In this document: piece after piece, positions 12,868 through 27,050 of the stretch | Position numbering within the stretch: the first letter of the stretch is position 1 | Layout of the letters: every line of letters starts with the position of its first letter | NCBI RefSeq assembly: GCF_001039355.2 | Contig: NW_019775582.1 | Location: forward strand, 170,063 to 234,062 | Direction of reading: 5' to 3' | DNA: 64,000 nt | Source: Lingula anatina | Lineage: Eukaryota > Brachiopoda > Lingulata > Lingulida > Lingulidae | Notes under the pieces: generated by a model | The model's input: the letters and a program-made list of their open reading frames with translations, nothing else | What the model was told of the DNA's origin: nothing | The model's database searches: none | Position numbers and translations under genes: made by a program

Positions 12868-15800
12868 ATGTCAAGCCCATCCAGTGAATCAGATGTGTCC
12901 TCATCAAGAAGGCCTTACACTAGGTCGCGATCACGTGGAAAAAGACAACTGCCTTCAGTGCCATCACATAGTAGAAGGACTTCAGCGAGAGTGGATAATC
13001 TTACCTCTACTCTTCAGGTAAACCCAAGTGGGTTAAGGGCTTTTTAATTATCCCAGATTGATAGAGATATTGCTAGTGGCAGGAGAAGAGGATCAAAGGT
13101 TGGTTAGCCAGAGAAAAAGACTTTTTAGTTTGCTCCACAGAATTTTTTAAGCATCAGTATTTTTTTACCCTCAGGAGAAAATCCTATACAAAAACTTAAT
13201 CAGACAAAATTTTGAATTCAAACTGCATAATATTTTTAATAATAGAGACATTTTTATAAAGAAAAATGACAGTTGTGCAGGTTAAAACCAAACCATAATC
13301 AGTCAAAATAGTCTTTCCATGTGAAGTGTTTTAGTCATGGTGGTGTTTATTGTTAACTGTCGGGTAAAAATCAATGCCTATCAAGGTTATTTGAAAATAC
13401 ATAGATGTAATGATAAAATCTGGCCAAAAATTGATAAAACAAAATTTGTAATGATGTATTGCTTATCCTTTTGGCTTGTTTAGATCAATTTGTATAAGTT
13501 TCAAGCATCACAAAATCAAATTCCCAAACAAATAAGAATACAGATGTTAATGTTTTAATATCTATTGTACTGTTGTTATTAGTGTAAATAGGAAACAGTT
13601 GCTTATGAAAAGAACACATAGTTTTCTTTGTTTGTAATTCTTTTGTCTACAGTATAAATGTGTTGTGCATTGTCAGGACACATTATGCTCCTTTTATTTA
13701 TCTTGTAACTGAATAATCAGTTTATATTCAAATCAAATTCCACAGTCCAACCTTATGCTGCTGTATTGTTTGTTATAAATATTGAAATATGATTTTCAAT
13801 TATACCTGAGTCTGAGAAAAAACGTCAAACTGGGGTGCATAAGATTTTTCATATTATGATGAAATTATGACGGTAATGATGAAGCAAAATGTCTTTTAAA
13901 CAGGAAATAAATTTACTGAAATGTTATAATAAGAAATCTAAAGTTTTTGTTATAGGTTTTCTAATTAGGTAACATGTCACAACTGCATTCTGTCTCTATT
14001 CAAAGTGTTGTTTTGAAAGCTGATGTAAGAGCATAATATTTATTGATATTTTCAATAAGATATCAACATATCATAATAAGATAATAACATATCATACAAA
14101 ATTGAAATATACTAGTAGTTAACCCTGGCTCTATTCAGAGTGTAGTTTTGTAAGCTGCCATGATAAACATTTTTACTATATATGAAAATTGACTAAATTT
14201 TTGATTTATAACATGTCAATCATCTTGCCATCATTCTCATCCCCGTCTTTGTTAGCATTCAGCATGTGTGTCACCCTGCCCTGTTTCCGTTGAAAATGTT
14301 ATCCTTTTAAGCAAAAGAGTATATCCACATACACATGTTTTCTAGGATACTACCAGGAACCTGAAGGCAGTGGATCGGATGCTGGATGACTACAGGGAGG
14401 TATCTCAGAGACAGGGGTCTGCCATAGACAGGGTGAGCTCATGACATGTCTTTATGATAGGCACTGTTTTTGCACATGTTGCAAAAGAACTTCAGACTGA
14501 AAGTTCGTCTTCACTTGTAGGCTAATACCTTTATTTTCCTTCGCTTTGATTCAACATGCAGTACTTAGTTCTACGAAGATAACGTGACTATTGGTTTAAA
14601 ACTGAAGCAATTTCTTTTTTAGCATGGAACTATCACAATATTTCATTCAAGTAGTGCACTGCTTGTATCTCACATCATATCGTGGCAGACTAAAATTTAG
14701 GTTAGTGAATGTATACAAATTTGGGTTATAAAGATTCTGATTTTAAAAATTGCGTTTATTAAACTTTAAGCTTCGAAGTGATCTGACCAGAACTACTGAT
14801 CAGTTGAGGGAAGAAAGGTTGCGGTCAGCAACATTGACCAGTCAACCCACACTGAGGGCAAGTGACCTTGAGGAAGGCTATGAAGGTCAGAAGATTTGCT
14901 ATAGTCACATTTCAACCTTTTTAACCGAACCAATATTTTATATCATTCAATGCAAAAAACGCAAAAAAATAATAATAATAAAAAAATAGATAAATAAATA
15001 AACAAATAATAATGATAAATTTTTGCTGATGGCAATACAACAATATATTAAGGAAATGAAGATGTATGTATTCATAAAGATTCAATTCAAATTTGAAAGA
15101 TTCTGAGGATAACAGATAGTGTATACATGTAGCCGTGATAATTGTTTTCTTTTCATTTACCAGAAAGAAGAAGAGAACCAACAACTCCACTTAGAGATTA
15201 CAGGGTAAAAAAAAATAGAGGGATTGATTGAAAGATAAAGAAAAATTGAATTTTTCTAATGGGGAATAAGAAAATAGTTGAAATGTATCTGAGCAATAAA
15301 GATTTAAATGATCTTTCAATGCATACTTTCAATGCATATTGATTTATACGTGGAACCCATTAAAATGCAATTTTTTATGTGAAGTTTTAATTTCCTTATT
15401 TTTTTTCTTGACAGCGCTCGGTCAGTGACACAGATTACCCAACCAGACGGAGGCGCCAGAGAGGGAGGTCTACGGTTCGATTCCTAGACGATGAGGATGC
15501 AGCAGATCACCTCCATGAACTTCACCAGTCTCTGCGGGACATCACTAGTGACCAGGCACGACTGGGGGAGGATATGAACAGGGAGATACTCAGGAGAAAC
15601 AGGTACACAGAACTGATATTCCCATATATATAGGAGGTATTCGGCCTACAACAAAGATCTTCTTTCCTACAGGACACTGTAAAATATATTGTCATACAAG
15701 TAGAAACACTTGTATTTTAGTACATATTTCGCTCACCTGTGGTAAAACAGCACTGGTGTCATAATTTAGGGCATAAGAATACATTTCTGTATTACATTAA

Positions 15801-18800
15801 GTTGAAAATCATAGCTGTGACTGCCACGTTCAGCAACTAAATGTGGATATATTTATGACTCAGCACATTTGACATGATTATATTACCTCTGCTATTGACT
15901 GCATACATTTTTGTGTATGCATGTTTGTGGCATTATCAATTATTTGAGTGCTCAATGGTTATTGCTTTCTGCACACCTTTCAGCTCATAGTCTGAATATA
16001 TAATTTCCATTTTTAGAAGTGAAGCAGAGAACAGGAGGGCCTTCAGTGAACTTTCACAGAGTCTGAGACAACAAATTGCAGAACCAGTGAGTGAACTGTT
16101 TTGGCCTATTTTATTTATTTTAAATAGATATAAGGGTTTCATGTAAAATGAAGATAATCATTGTGACAAAGAGATTCTGAAACTCAGAGGGCTAACTGGG
16201 GGCATATGTATCATTGGCATTCTGCTGTTCTTTCAGGTGGGCAGAAATGTTGACAGAAAGCTGGATGATCTCCGCAGTGAGTTGAGATCTGAGAGGAAAT
16301 ACCTGGACAGGAGGCAAGAGGAAGTGGGGCAGATATCCTCTGATCTTAAACAAGTGAGATTAAATTAAAAATTGACTAAAAAAGAAAAAAGAAAAGACAA
16401 AAAATTTAGTATTTGATTGCTAGTTGAAATAGAAAATGCAATATATTAGTAAATTTATTGACATTTGATGAATTATTCCATTCATACATTAGAGTAGGTA
16501 TATATGTTATGTTTTCGGTTTGTCTTCATAACAGGCACTGGAAGAACAAAGAATTCTGCAAAAAATCCAACAACAGCAGCAGCAGCAATCTAGAAGTCCA
16601 CAAAGATTACGTTCCTCCACTTCAGAAGAATCTCATCTCAGGGGTCAGCTGGCCAGGGCAGAATCACAAAAAACTCAGGTGAGACAGAGAAATTAATTTG
16701 AATAAGTCATGTGAATTATATTATTTGTACCCTAAATTTTGTTGCTTTGATTTTAATATCTCTATAAAACTCATTTTTCTTTAGCAAAAACCGATTATTT
16801 AAAACTAGCTAAAACTTTTTTTAACTTTACCAATATTTAGTTTTTCCTGTCATTGCTTAGAAGTAGACATTTATCAAAGTGGTAAAACGTAGGTAACGTG
16901 GTGATTAAGAAACTTCATATATGTAAGTCAGCATGATATGTTTATTTCCATAGATTGAATCTGAACTCCAGGATGTCAGACGACGTCTTGATCAGTCAGA
17001 AGGAGGACGGAATGCTCTTGTGCAACAGGTACCTTCAAGTCTCTCTCTGTTCTCTGACTGTAAGGCCAAGTTAGCTCTGAATGATTTAACTGAGGTCTAC
17101 TTTCATCTGATTGAAAAATTTTGATGTGAATTTTAGCTGAAATGTTTTAGTTAAGAATAGCATACAGGAAGCTTGTTGTAATAAGTGCACATACTGGAAG
17201 AGATCAATGACCTAATATTTCTTTTGGTTTGCACTGTTAATTATATATACATATATCAAAACAAAACTGCACTTGTAGAAAAAAACAGTGGGCATTTTTT
17301 TTTTTTTTTTTTTTTTGTAGCATTTACATACACTCATTATTCAAACTTCATTTCATTTTGCTTACCAACAGTACGTGCTCACATTTTTACGTTGAATTTA
17401 TGTATTGCTGTATCAGGTAGATGAATTGCGCACACAACTGGCAAGAGCAGATGAAGAGCGTTCTTTCCATAAGTCTCAGCTTGAACTGCAGCAGAGAGAA
17501 TCTGAGGAGAGAGATAGAAGAAAAAGAAAAACATGTGAGTAGCAAAATGGTGTATGTGAGGGAGAGAGGGGAGGTGGCCAAAGCTTTTGTATTTGAACAT
17601 ATTAAAGGCAATTTGAGTTATCAGTCCAAGTTTTTGATGAAATATAAACAAATGATTTTAGGCTCACTTTAGATTGCATTAATGCTTTGAATTTTTTTAA
17701 CTGAAGCTTATGTTTTCTCTATCATATACAGTTCTTGGAATATTGATTACACCTAATCTGTATTCTCTTCTAGTGGAAGAAGAAAGAGAAAGGGAGAGAA
17801 GAGAACTAGAGAGAGAGATCCAAGACTTGAGAGGGCAGCTAAGTAGATCCACTGGAGCAGATGAAATTGATGAGCTCCGGAGAACTCTTGGCAAAAGTGA
17901 GAGACAAAGGCAGCAGTTAACAGATCATTTAGAGGTATGAAAGCAATCTGTTTATTGTACTCTAAAGGGAATTCAGTTTTTATTACCTCTATTTTGTCCA
18001 ATAGGAACAGAAATGTATTAATCTTATTTTAAACTTTTGACATTTTCAGGTGCTTACCAAAGATTTAAAGAGTAAAGATAAAAAATACAGTGATATTTTC
18101 AACTTTAAACATTTTTCAGGTGCTTACCAAAGATTTGGAGAGTAAAGACAAAAATGCAGCCAAGCTTGTCAACCAGCTCAGGGAGGCCTCTGAGAAAAAT
18201 GACTCTCTAGAAAAACAAAAACATCAGACTTTGATTCAGTTAGAGGAGTCATTAAAAAAACTGAGAGATGTGACACAAGATGCTGAACAGTATCAATCTG
18301 ACCTGTGGAAATCAGAGCAGAAACTGACTGAAAGTGAGAGAAAAAAGGAGGAACTCAAATCTAGGGCACAGGAGAATATCAAATTGTGAGTTTTGTTGGC
18401 TATCACACAAGGCTTCTGTAAGCAAAAGTTAAAGAGTCACTTTCTTACACAGTGATTTGCAGTAATGACCCCCATATTTTTTGGTTTGTGGCAAGTTGAC
18501 CTCAAATTCAAGTGGAAATTTCAAGTTCACACTACATGCAGCAAACACAACTAATAGACATTAATTTAATTTTTGTTTTCCAGTCCCAATTGCTCACAAT
18601 CTAAGAATTTTGTTTTGATTTTGTGTTGTCCATCAAGTTCTTCAACTTTGCATCTAAACATTTAAATCAGTTGTGTTGTTAATTTTTTAAAAACACATTA
18701 TAATTATCATCCTTATTAAGTTTTAAAGATTTCTGAACAGTATGGCTGAGTCTCGGATGTTATGTAGAATATTTGAGATGAAAAGCGTGAAAGTGAAATG

Positions 18801-18965
18801 TCCCTGGTCAATGCCATAATATTGACCAGGAAATGACGATGATAAATACAGATGTTGGTTGAAAAAGGTGAATCATTTCTAAAGAGACCTTATATTTTTT
18901 ACCTATGAGGCATGTTGTCTAGATCCTTCATCAAAGGATCCCAATCTCAAGGCTGACTCAATACA

Positions 18966-19006
<41 letters not shown>

Positions 19007-21065
19007 TATTAATAATAATNTTGTGATTAAGAAACTTCATATATGTAAGTCAGCATGATATGTTTATTTCCATAGATTGAATTTGAACTCCAGGATGTCA
19101 GACGGCGTCTTGATCAGTCAGAAGGAGGACGGAATGCTCTTGTGCAACAGGTACCTTCAAGTCTCTCTCTGTTCTCTGACTGTAAGGCCAAGTTAGCTCT
19201 GAATGATTTAACTGAGGTCTACTTTCATCTGATTGAAAAATTTTGATGTGAATTTTAGCTGAAATGTTTTAGTTAAGAATAGCATACAGGAAGCTTGTTG
19301 TAATAAATGCACATACTGGAACAGATCAATGACTTAATATTTCTTTTGGTTTGCACTGTTAATTATATATACATATATCAGAACAAAACTGCATTTGTAG
19401 AAAAAAACAGTGGGCATTTTTTTTTTTTTTTTTTTTTTTTGTAACATTTACATACACTCATTATTTAAACTTCATTTCATTTTGGTTACCAACAGTACAT
19501 GCTCACATTTTTGCATTGAATTTATGTATTGTTGTATCAGGTAGATGAGTTGCGCACACAACTGGCAAGAGCAGATGAAGAGCGTTCTTTCCATAAGTCT
19601 CAGCTTGAACTGCAACAGAGAGAATCGGAGGAGAGAGATAGGAGAAAAAGAAAAACATGTGAGTAGCAAAATGGTGTATGTGAGAGAGAGAGAGGGTAGG
19701 TGGCCAAAACTTTTGTATATGAACATTTGAGTTATCAATTTAAAAGTATTTTTGATGAAATCTAAACGAATGATTTAAGGCTCACTTTAGATTAATTTGC
19801 ACTGAAGCTTATATTTTCTCCATCATATACAGCTCTTGGAATATTGATTACATCTAATCTTTATTCTCATACAGTGGAAGAAGAAAAAGAAAGGGAGAGA
19901 AGAGAACTAGAGAGAGAGATCCAAGACTTGAGAGGGCAGCTAAGTAGATCCACTGGAGCAGATGAAATTGATGAGCTCTGGAGAACTCTTGGCAAGAGTG
20001 AGAGACAAAGGCAGCAGTTAACAGACCATTTAGAGGTATAGAAGCAATCTGTTTATTGTACTCAAAAGGGAATTCAGTTTTTATTACCTTTATTTTGTCC
20101 AATAGGAACAGAAATGTTTTAATCTTATTTTAAACTTTTGACATTTTCAGGTGCTTACCAGAGATTTAGAGAGTAAAGACAAAAATACAGTGATATTTTC
20201 AACTTTTAACATTTTTCAGGTGCTTACCAAAGATTTGGAGAGTAAAGACAAAAATACAGCCAAGCTTGTCAACCAGCTCAGGGAGGCCTCTGAGAAAAAT
20301 GACTCTCTAGAAAAACAAAAACATCAGACTTTGATTCAGTTAGAGGAGTCATTAAAAAAACTGAGAGATGTGACACAAGATGCTGAACAGTATCAATCTG
20401 ACCTGTGGAAATCAGAGCAGAAACTGACTGAAAGTGAGAGAAAAAAGGAGGAACTCAAATCTAGGGCACAGGAGAATATCAAATTGTGAGTTTTGTTGGT
20501 TATCACACAAGGCTTCTGTAAGCAAAAGTTAAAGAGTCACTATCTGACACGGTGATTGCAGTAATGACCCCCATATTTTTTGGTTTGTGGCAAGTTGACC
20601 TCAAATTCAATTGGAAATTTCAAATTCACACTACATGCAGCAAACACAACTAATAGACATTAATTTAATTTTTGTTTTCCAGTCCCATTTGCTCACAATC
20701 TAAGAATTTTGTTTTGATTTTGTGTTGTCCATCAAGTTCTTCAACTTTGCATCTAAACATTTAAATCAGTTGTGTTGTTAATTTTTTTAAAAACACATTA
20801 TAATTATCATCCTTATTAAGTTTTAAAGATTTCTGAACAGTATGGCTGAGTCTCGGATGTTATGTAGAATATTTGAGATGAAAAGCGTGAAAGTGAAATG
20901 TCCCTGGTCAATGCCATAATATTGACCAGGAAATGACGATGATAAATACAGATGTTGGTTGAAAAAGGTGAATCATTTCTAAAGAGACCTTATATTTTTT
21001 ACCTATGAGGCATGTTGTCTAGATCCTTCATCAAAGGATCCCAATCTCAAGGCTGACTCAATACA

Positions 21066-21133
<68 letters not shown>

Positions 21134-24100
21134 AAAAGTTGTTGTGTTCCAGATGGAAAGCCAAGTGTAAACGCCTCGAGAAGGAGGTAGAGCAGCAGAA
21201 AAGCAGCGCAGAACAGATGTCAGAGAGAAATGAGAGGCTGACCAAGGAACTGGAGGGCACCAGATCTCAGGCTAATACAGGGAGCAACCAGGTACAGAAC
21301 CTCAGGAGGGAGATGGCGGACATTTTGGTAAGTAATTGGAAGTATCTATAATATCATTGTTATCATGTAGATTTTTTTATTAGCTAGAATCTTTTTTAAG
21401 ACTAGGAATTATAAAATGAAATATTATTGTTAATAAGAAGATATCTATATTAATGAAAAGATGTCTTCTCGTCCTTAAACAGAACTAAGTTATTAAGTCA
21501 ACCTACAAGATTCATAGAAGTTAGAATTTTTCTTACTGAGACAAAAGTAAACTTTTTTTTTCATAACAAATATTTTGTTTTGTTTTGTAGGAAATCAGAG
21601 CTCAGCAGGATGAAAAATTAAGACTGCGAGACCTAGAGGCAAGTAAAGCAAGGAAACTTTGCAGGCATATATAAACATTTGACCAAATGAATTTCTAAGA
21701 ATCACAATTTGGACAAAAAACAGATTGTTGCATCCCTGTTTGATTATTTTATGTTATTTTAGTTACTTTTTAACTCTCTGGATAAATAGATGTACATGTG
21801 GCTATTCAAATATAAGAGATTAAAAGTTTTGGATTAGAAATACAGTAGATGTCACACACTTGGACACTTTGAGACCTGAATATTTATATGAATTACTCAA
21901 AAATTCAGTCTAAATGATGTTCATGTTAATTTTAGCTAATAGCAGAGAAAATTACAAGATTTAGTTGAGAAAAAAAAATGTTAATTCAAGTTATAAGTCA
22001 GAGTCTGTGGTATTTTGTATTTTTCACATGGCTGTGGATACAGCTTAGATTGATGATACATTGTGCTTGGCTTAGTTTCTGGTGTTAACTGTAGGTGGAG
22101 CAGCTGAAAGGTCAGAATCAAGAGCTGGCTCAGGAGCTAAGAGAAGCAAGGCATGTGATAGATAGGGTAAGTTTGACTGTTACTAATAGTTACAATAATA
22201 GTTTCTTCAAACAACAGTCTAACTAATTTCTTTGATTTTTTTTCTCAGTTTAAGGCTGCTATAATACAAAATGTCTTTTAAAAATATTACGAGACCTGCA
22301 TTCACCTGAAATTGAAGTCACTTCTTTCCCTCCTAAATAACATTTCTGAAAATTTCAACAAAATTTGTGGAGAGCTTTTGGAGATATTTTGTCTGCCAAC
22401 AAAGGTACCAATGCTTATGTATACAAAACCTTCTTCATTTGTCCAGATTAAAAAAAGACATTTTGTCTGCTCTGTTATTGTTTCAGTTTGAAGGTGAGCT
22501 TCAGTCTCTTCAGTCCAGGCACAGTAAGGTCAGTGAAGACAATGCCAGGCTTGACCAACAACTGTCCTCATCACAAGCGGCACATATGGTGGCACAGGAT
22601 AGAATTCAGGAATTACAGGTACATCAGATAAAGGGTACTGTGTAATCTCATACTGTAAGATAAGTAGTCTCCAACTCTGAGCTACGGCCCATTTCAAAAA
22701 AGAGCTTTATTCCCCTCAAAAATTCTATTTCTGTTCAAGATGAATTCTTAGTAGGCCACTTTAAAAAATAAAGTATGTATTGGTCTGAACCATAACCATA
22801 AGTTTTAATACAACCGTCTAAGATGTCTACCTGAATTTACAGCAAGAAGTTAAGGATATTGACAGGCAGCGTATAGAGTTGGGCACTCAGCTGGCAGAGG
22901 AATCCACACAGAGGCAGATGCTGGAGGAAAGACTTGCTGAGTTCCGGCACAGTGAAGCACTAGCCAGGCAAGAGATAGACTCCTTGTCCAGGCAGATTAG
23001 AGAGGTGAGAATTGATAAAATGTTCAACAGAAATATAGTTGAAAGAAAATTATATCCCACACTATTTAATTGATAAGAGTCAACAAAAATGTACATAACC
23101 TGTACCAACAAAGCTTTTGCTCTTCAAGGATGACCTTGTTTATTCAACTAGTGCTTGCTATGTGTTACCATTTGTTAAGTGATGCAGGAATAGAGATTCG
23201 GTTTTTCTTTTCATTAAAATATTTATACAACCCATGTTGATTGTTCCAGGAAAAAGAAAGTCACATCCATCTTGTGGAACAGCTTAAAGGTGAACTAGAA
23301 GACTGCAAGAGCAGGGAAATGAAAACCACACAGGATCTAAACAGGAAGATAAAACGTGATCAAACTGAGCATGAGGCAGAAATACAGGGGCTTAAGGTAA
23401 GGCTGGTACAGCATGGATGCTGTGAAGTATGGATGATAAAAAATGGAATTATGGTAATAATGAGTCATTTTTAAAGACTTATTCATTCAAATATTTTTAT
23501 GTTTTCAAGATTTATCATTTTAGCTACTCACTAAGCTGTACTGTCTGACATGAAGTCATTCATTCTGGATTAACATTTTAATTTGTATGCACTACTAACA
23601 AAACATGTATTGGAAACTGTTATTATTCCATTATGTTTAATGTAGTAAGTTATTACCTTATTGTTATTTTTCTGCCCTTACATTTTTTTGTTTGCCACAG
23701 AATATAGTTTATGGATACATAATGGATTAAATAATGGATTGAATATCGAATATTATATGTAAACATATATGTAAACATAAAAATAAATCTGAAAGTTTGC
23801 ACAGTTTAAAAGTAGCACTACCAACAACAGTTAAGAGAAAGATTTAACAATACTTTTAGATTTCTATTTCTGAAGAAAAGTCCCAGGTGAAGCTAGCTAA
23901 ACGACAAGAAGAAAAATTTAAGGCAGAATTGGAGAGACTGCATGAGGAACTAGTGAGGTAAGAATGAAGTGGCTGTGACTTAGAGACCAGCTACTATATT
24001 TTTTATATATTATTATGATATTGTGTTTACTTATTCTTTTGTATTTTCTCCCAAATAATAAAGTATTTTGATATGACCAGGATATGTATAGCCTCTTTTC

Positions 24101-27019
24101 ATGCAATGTTTAAATAGTTGGAATACACTTTCAAAACCTGAAATATTTTAAGAGAGAAACAGGCTTGTGCTGTCCATGTTTGAAGTAAAATTCTAGTTTG
24201 TGGATTAAGATCATCCTATCTTGTGCTTTTACATCTGTGTTCAGATTATATTTTTTCCAGACATACCGTGTTTCATGCTTGTAGAGTTAAGGTTTATAGA
24301 TTGTAATTTTCTCCACAGTTTTGGATGTGCACTCTTGTTTTCAGACTTGAAGAGGAGAATGCCAAGGTGAAGCGCCAGTACCAGAGAGCTAAACAGGAAT
24401 ATGAATCAAAAGCTCAGACTGCAGATGAGGAGAGTATAAGGTGCAGATACACTACACAAAATGTCACCTTTGTAGTAGTCAACATTATAAAATGTATTTT
24501 AATGTATATCAGTATTATAGTACTTGTAATCGCAATCTGAAGGAATTGTGGATGTCCTGAATGAAGAATTAAGGTACATGGGTAATGGGGAGGTCTGACA
24601 TGGTGAGGTCTAGAACGATCAGTTCTGTCATGGTGAGGTCTGTTGTGGAGGGAAATTAAACTGTTTATCATAACTAACTGTGTTAATTGCAGAGTGCGGC
24701 GACTAGAAGAAGAGTTAGTTCAGGTTAAGGATATCAGCAGGAAGCTTGAGAGAGAGCTAGAGGTTAGAGTTTGTGGAAGCAATATTTGTGTTTCTTTCAA
24801 TGTTTTATGTATTTTATGTTTCAAGTTTTCAGTTGCAGTGAGTAGTTGATTTTTTGGCATGAAGTACTCTACACAGATAATTTTTTAATGCTTTATTAAC
24901 CAAGGTCTACTTCATTCATCTCATCATCCTTCCTTGTCAAGTCGTATTAGGATAGGTGGTAAATTTCAGAATCTGCAACTAGTTCTATTTCTTAATGCAT
25001 ATAATATCTGTGAATGATTTTCAGGACCTCCTGCATACCATGAGCACAGAGCTGGACTCCCTGGTGGATGTGGCCTCCCAGGACTGTGTAGAGAAATACA
25101 GGGTAAGTTGAAAATCTGTGTCCTGTGTTTAACTTATTAACAGTACATTTTAAAAAGTTTAAGACTATTTTTAAGTTTACTGTAAATCTCTGTTTGATGT
25201 GTTGTTTTTTTGCTGGGTATTGCTATTAAAAGAAGTTATACAAGGTAATGGTGGTGACATTGTGTCAGATTTTTAAAAATCTGAATATTACTTTGATTCA
25301 CCTCTTGCTACCAGGCACTTTCTCCAGTGAAGCAGTCAACAGGTGGCACCAGTGTACACAAGTGGCTGGCAGAGTGGAAAGTATGGAAATGTATATATTT
25401 TTAATATAAATAATTTAAATGTTTTATAGTTAGATATCACTATTTCTTCCAAATAATATTTTATGTGTATTTAGAAATTGCTAATAGTTCAGTCGTCCAA
25501 ATTCCTTTGATCTAGTAGTTTGCAATCAAATCATATTGTTAGTGTGTTTGTATGGGAATGGTTTTCTTCAATATAAAATGGATATCCATATATATCATAA
25601 TGCCTGTTCCTGGGCTCTCCACAGAGCAAGATCCAATGGCTGCGTGCAGAGATTCGTGATCGCATGGATCGAGAGCGCAAGATGCGTAGAGAGGTGAAGG
25701 AGTCCCTTGAGACCAGCGAGGCAGACAGACGGTTTTTCACGTCTGAGATCAGGAAACAGAGAGACGTGATTGACAGACTGGACTCTAAAAACCAAAGTAG
25801 GTGATAAGGACAGGTTACGTCCTGTAAGATAGTGATGGCTGCATCTTATCCTTATCAATTAAATTGACTGAATTTAAAATCATATTATATCCTTAGTAGT
25901 TTGGCTGTATTTTGTCAGATTAGTCCTTTTGATTAACTAAATGCACAACACCATTCTTTTTTATAATGTAATTTTTCTAGCTCCAGTCATGCCTGTTCTT
26001 TTTAAAGAGCATGCTAGGGATTTAACAACTGTGGTGTGTGACTGAAAACTACCAATAACTAATTAAAAACTAATAATGAGAGGATCATAAATTTATTGAA
26101 AATTTAAAAAATTAACTTAAGGATGACAAACATAAGCCAAAACTGAATAAAGTTTGCAAATTATAATTTATTGTTATTTTAGATATTGCCAAGAAAGAGA
26201 GAGAAAAGGCAGAGATAGTGTCAGAGCTGGAGGAGAAAGTGCTGGACCTCACTGACCACTTGGATGACCAGAGGGAAAAGGAACTTCAGACCAGATTGGA
26301 AATGGAAACACTGCTGGATCAGATGCAGGGAATGAAGGTATAGCAGGATTTTTACCTAGCAAAAAGTCAGTAAATGACTGGTAGTATTGTTCAGGATTTT
26401 AGCAAAAGCACTTACTACCGATTTGTCATTTGCTATACCAAACACATAGGCAAATGGCAAAATTAAAGCATACTTAGTAAAAAGAGGATACATAGGGTTA
26501 AAATTAAACACCTTAAAAGAATAGATATTGATTATTGTGTAATTTTATTGCTTAAGGGCAGCCGTAATTTCAAATCCTCTGTCATGAATACCAAGAAAGC
26601 TATGGAATTTGCCTTTCAAAGTTAAGAAGCTTTCCTGAAGCCATTCTTAACAGTTGTCGTGATATGACTTGTCATGTTCATTAAATTTGGTGTACATTTG
26701 AAATGATTATTCACATTTAAAAAAAACACTAAAAACATGGCTTCTTCATGTCATTATTATCATGGTCATATCATAGGTACATACATAGTGGTCAACATTT
26801 TATTTAAAGCTTGATTGTAAGCTACAAAAATTGTGATTCAATATAATACACATGGAAATTATAATTTTGAAAAAGTACACAACAGATATAACAATACATG
26901 TTGTATATTTACAGGAGTCGGACAGAGAGAGGCAAAGGATACATGAACGATACGCCAGGTGTTGTAGATCATACCATCTTGATGCCCAAAAGTTGTTGTT
27001 AGATTGGTACTAATGTTGC

Positions 27020-27050
<31 letters not shown>

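Noticed and set aside
18050-18119. Upstream acceptor as the CEP128 exon start in copy 1
   Set aside because: The 70 bp offset shifts the frame and meets a stop within a few dozen codons; 18120 gives the conserved coiled coil.
18800-18835. Palindrome CCTGGTCAAT...ATTGACCAGG in both CEP128 copies
   Set aside because: Short, intronic and without other features; treated as background.
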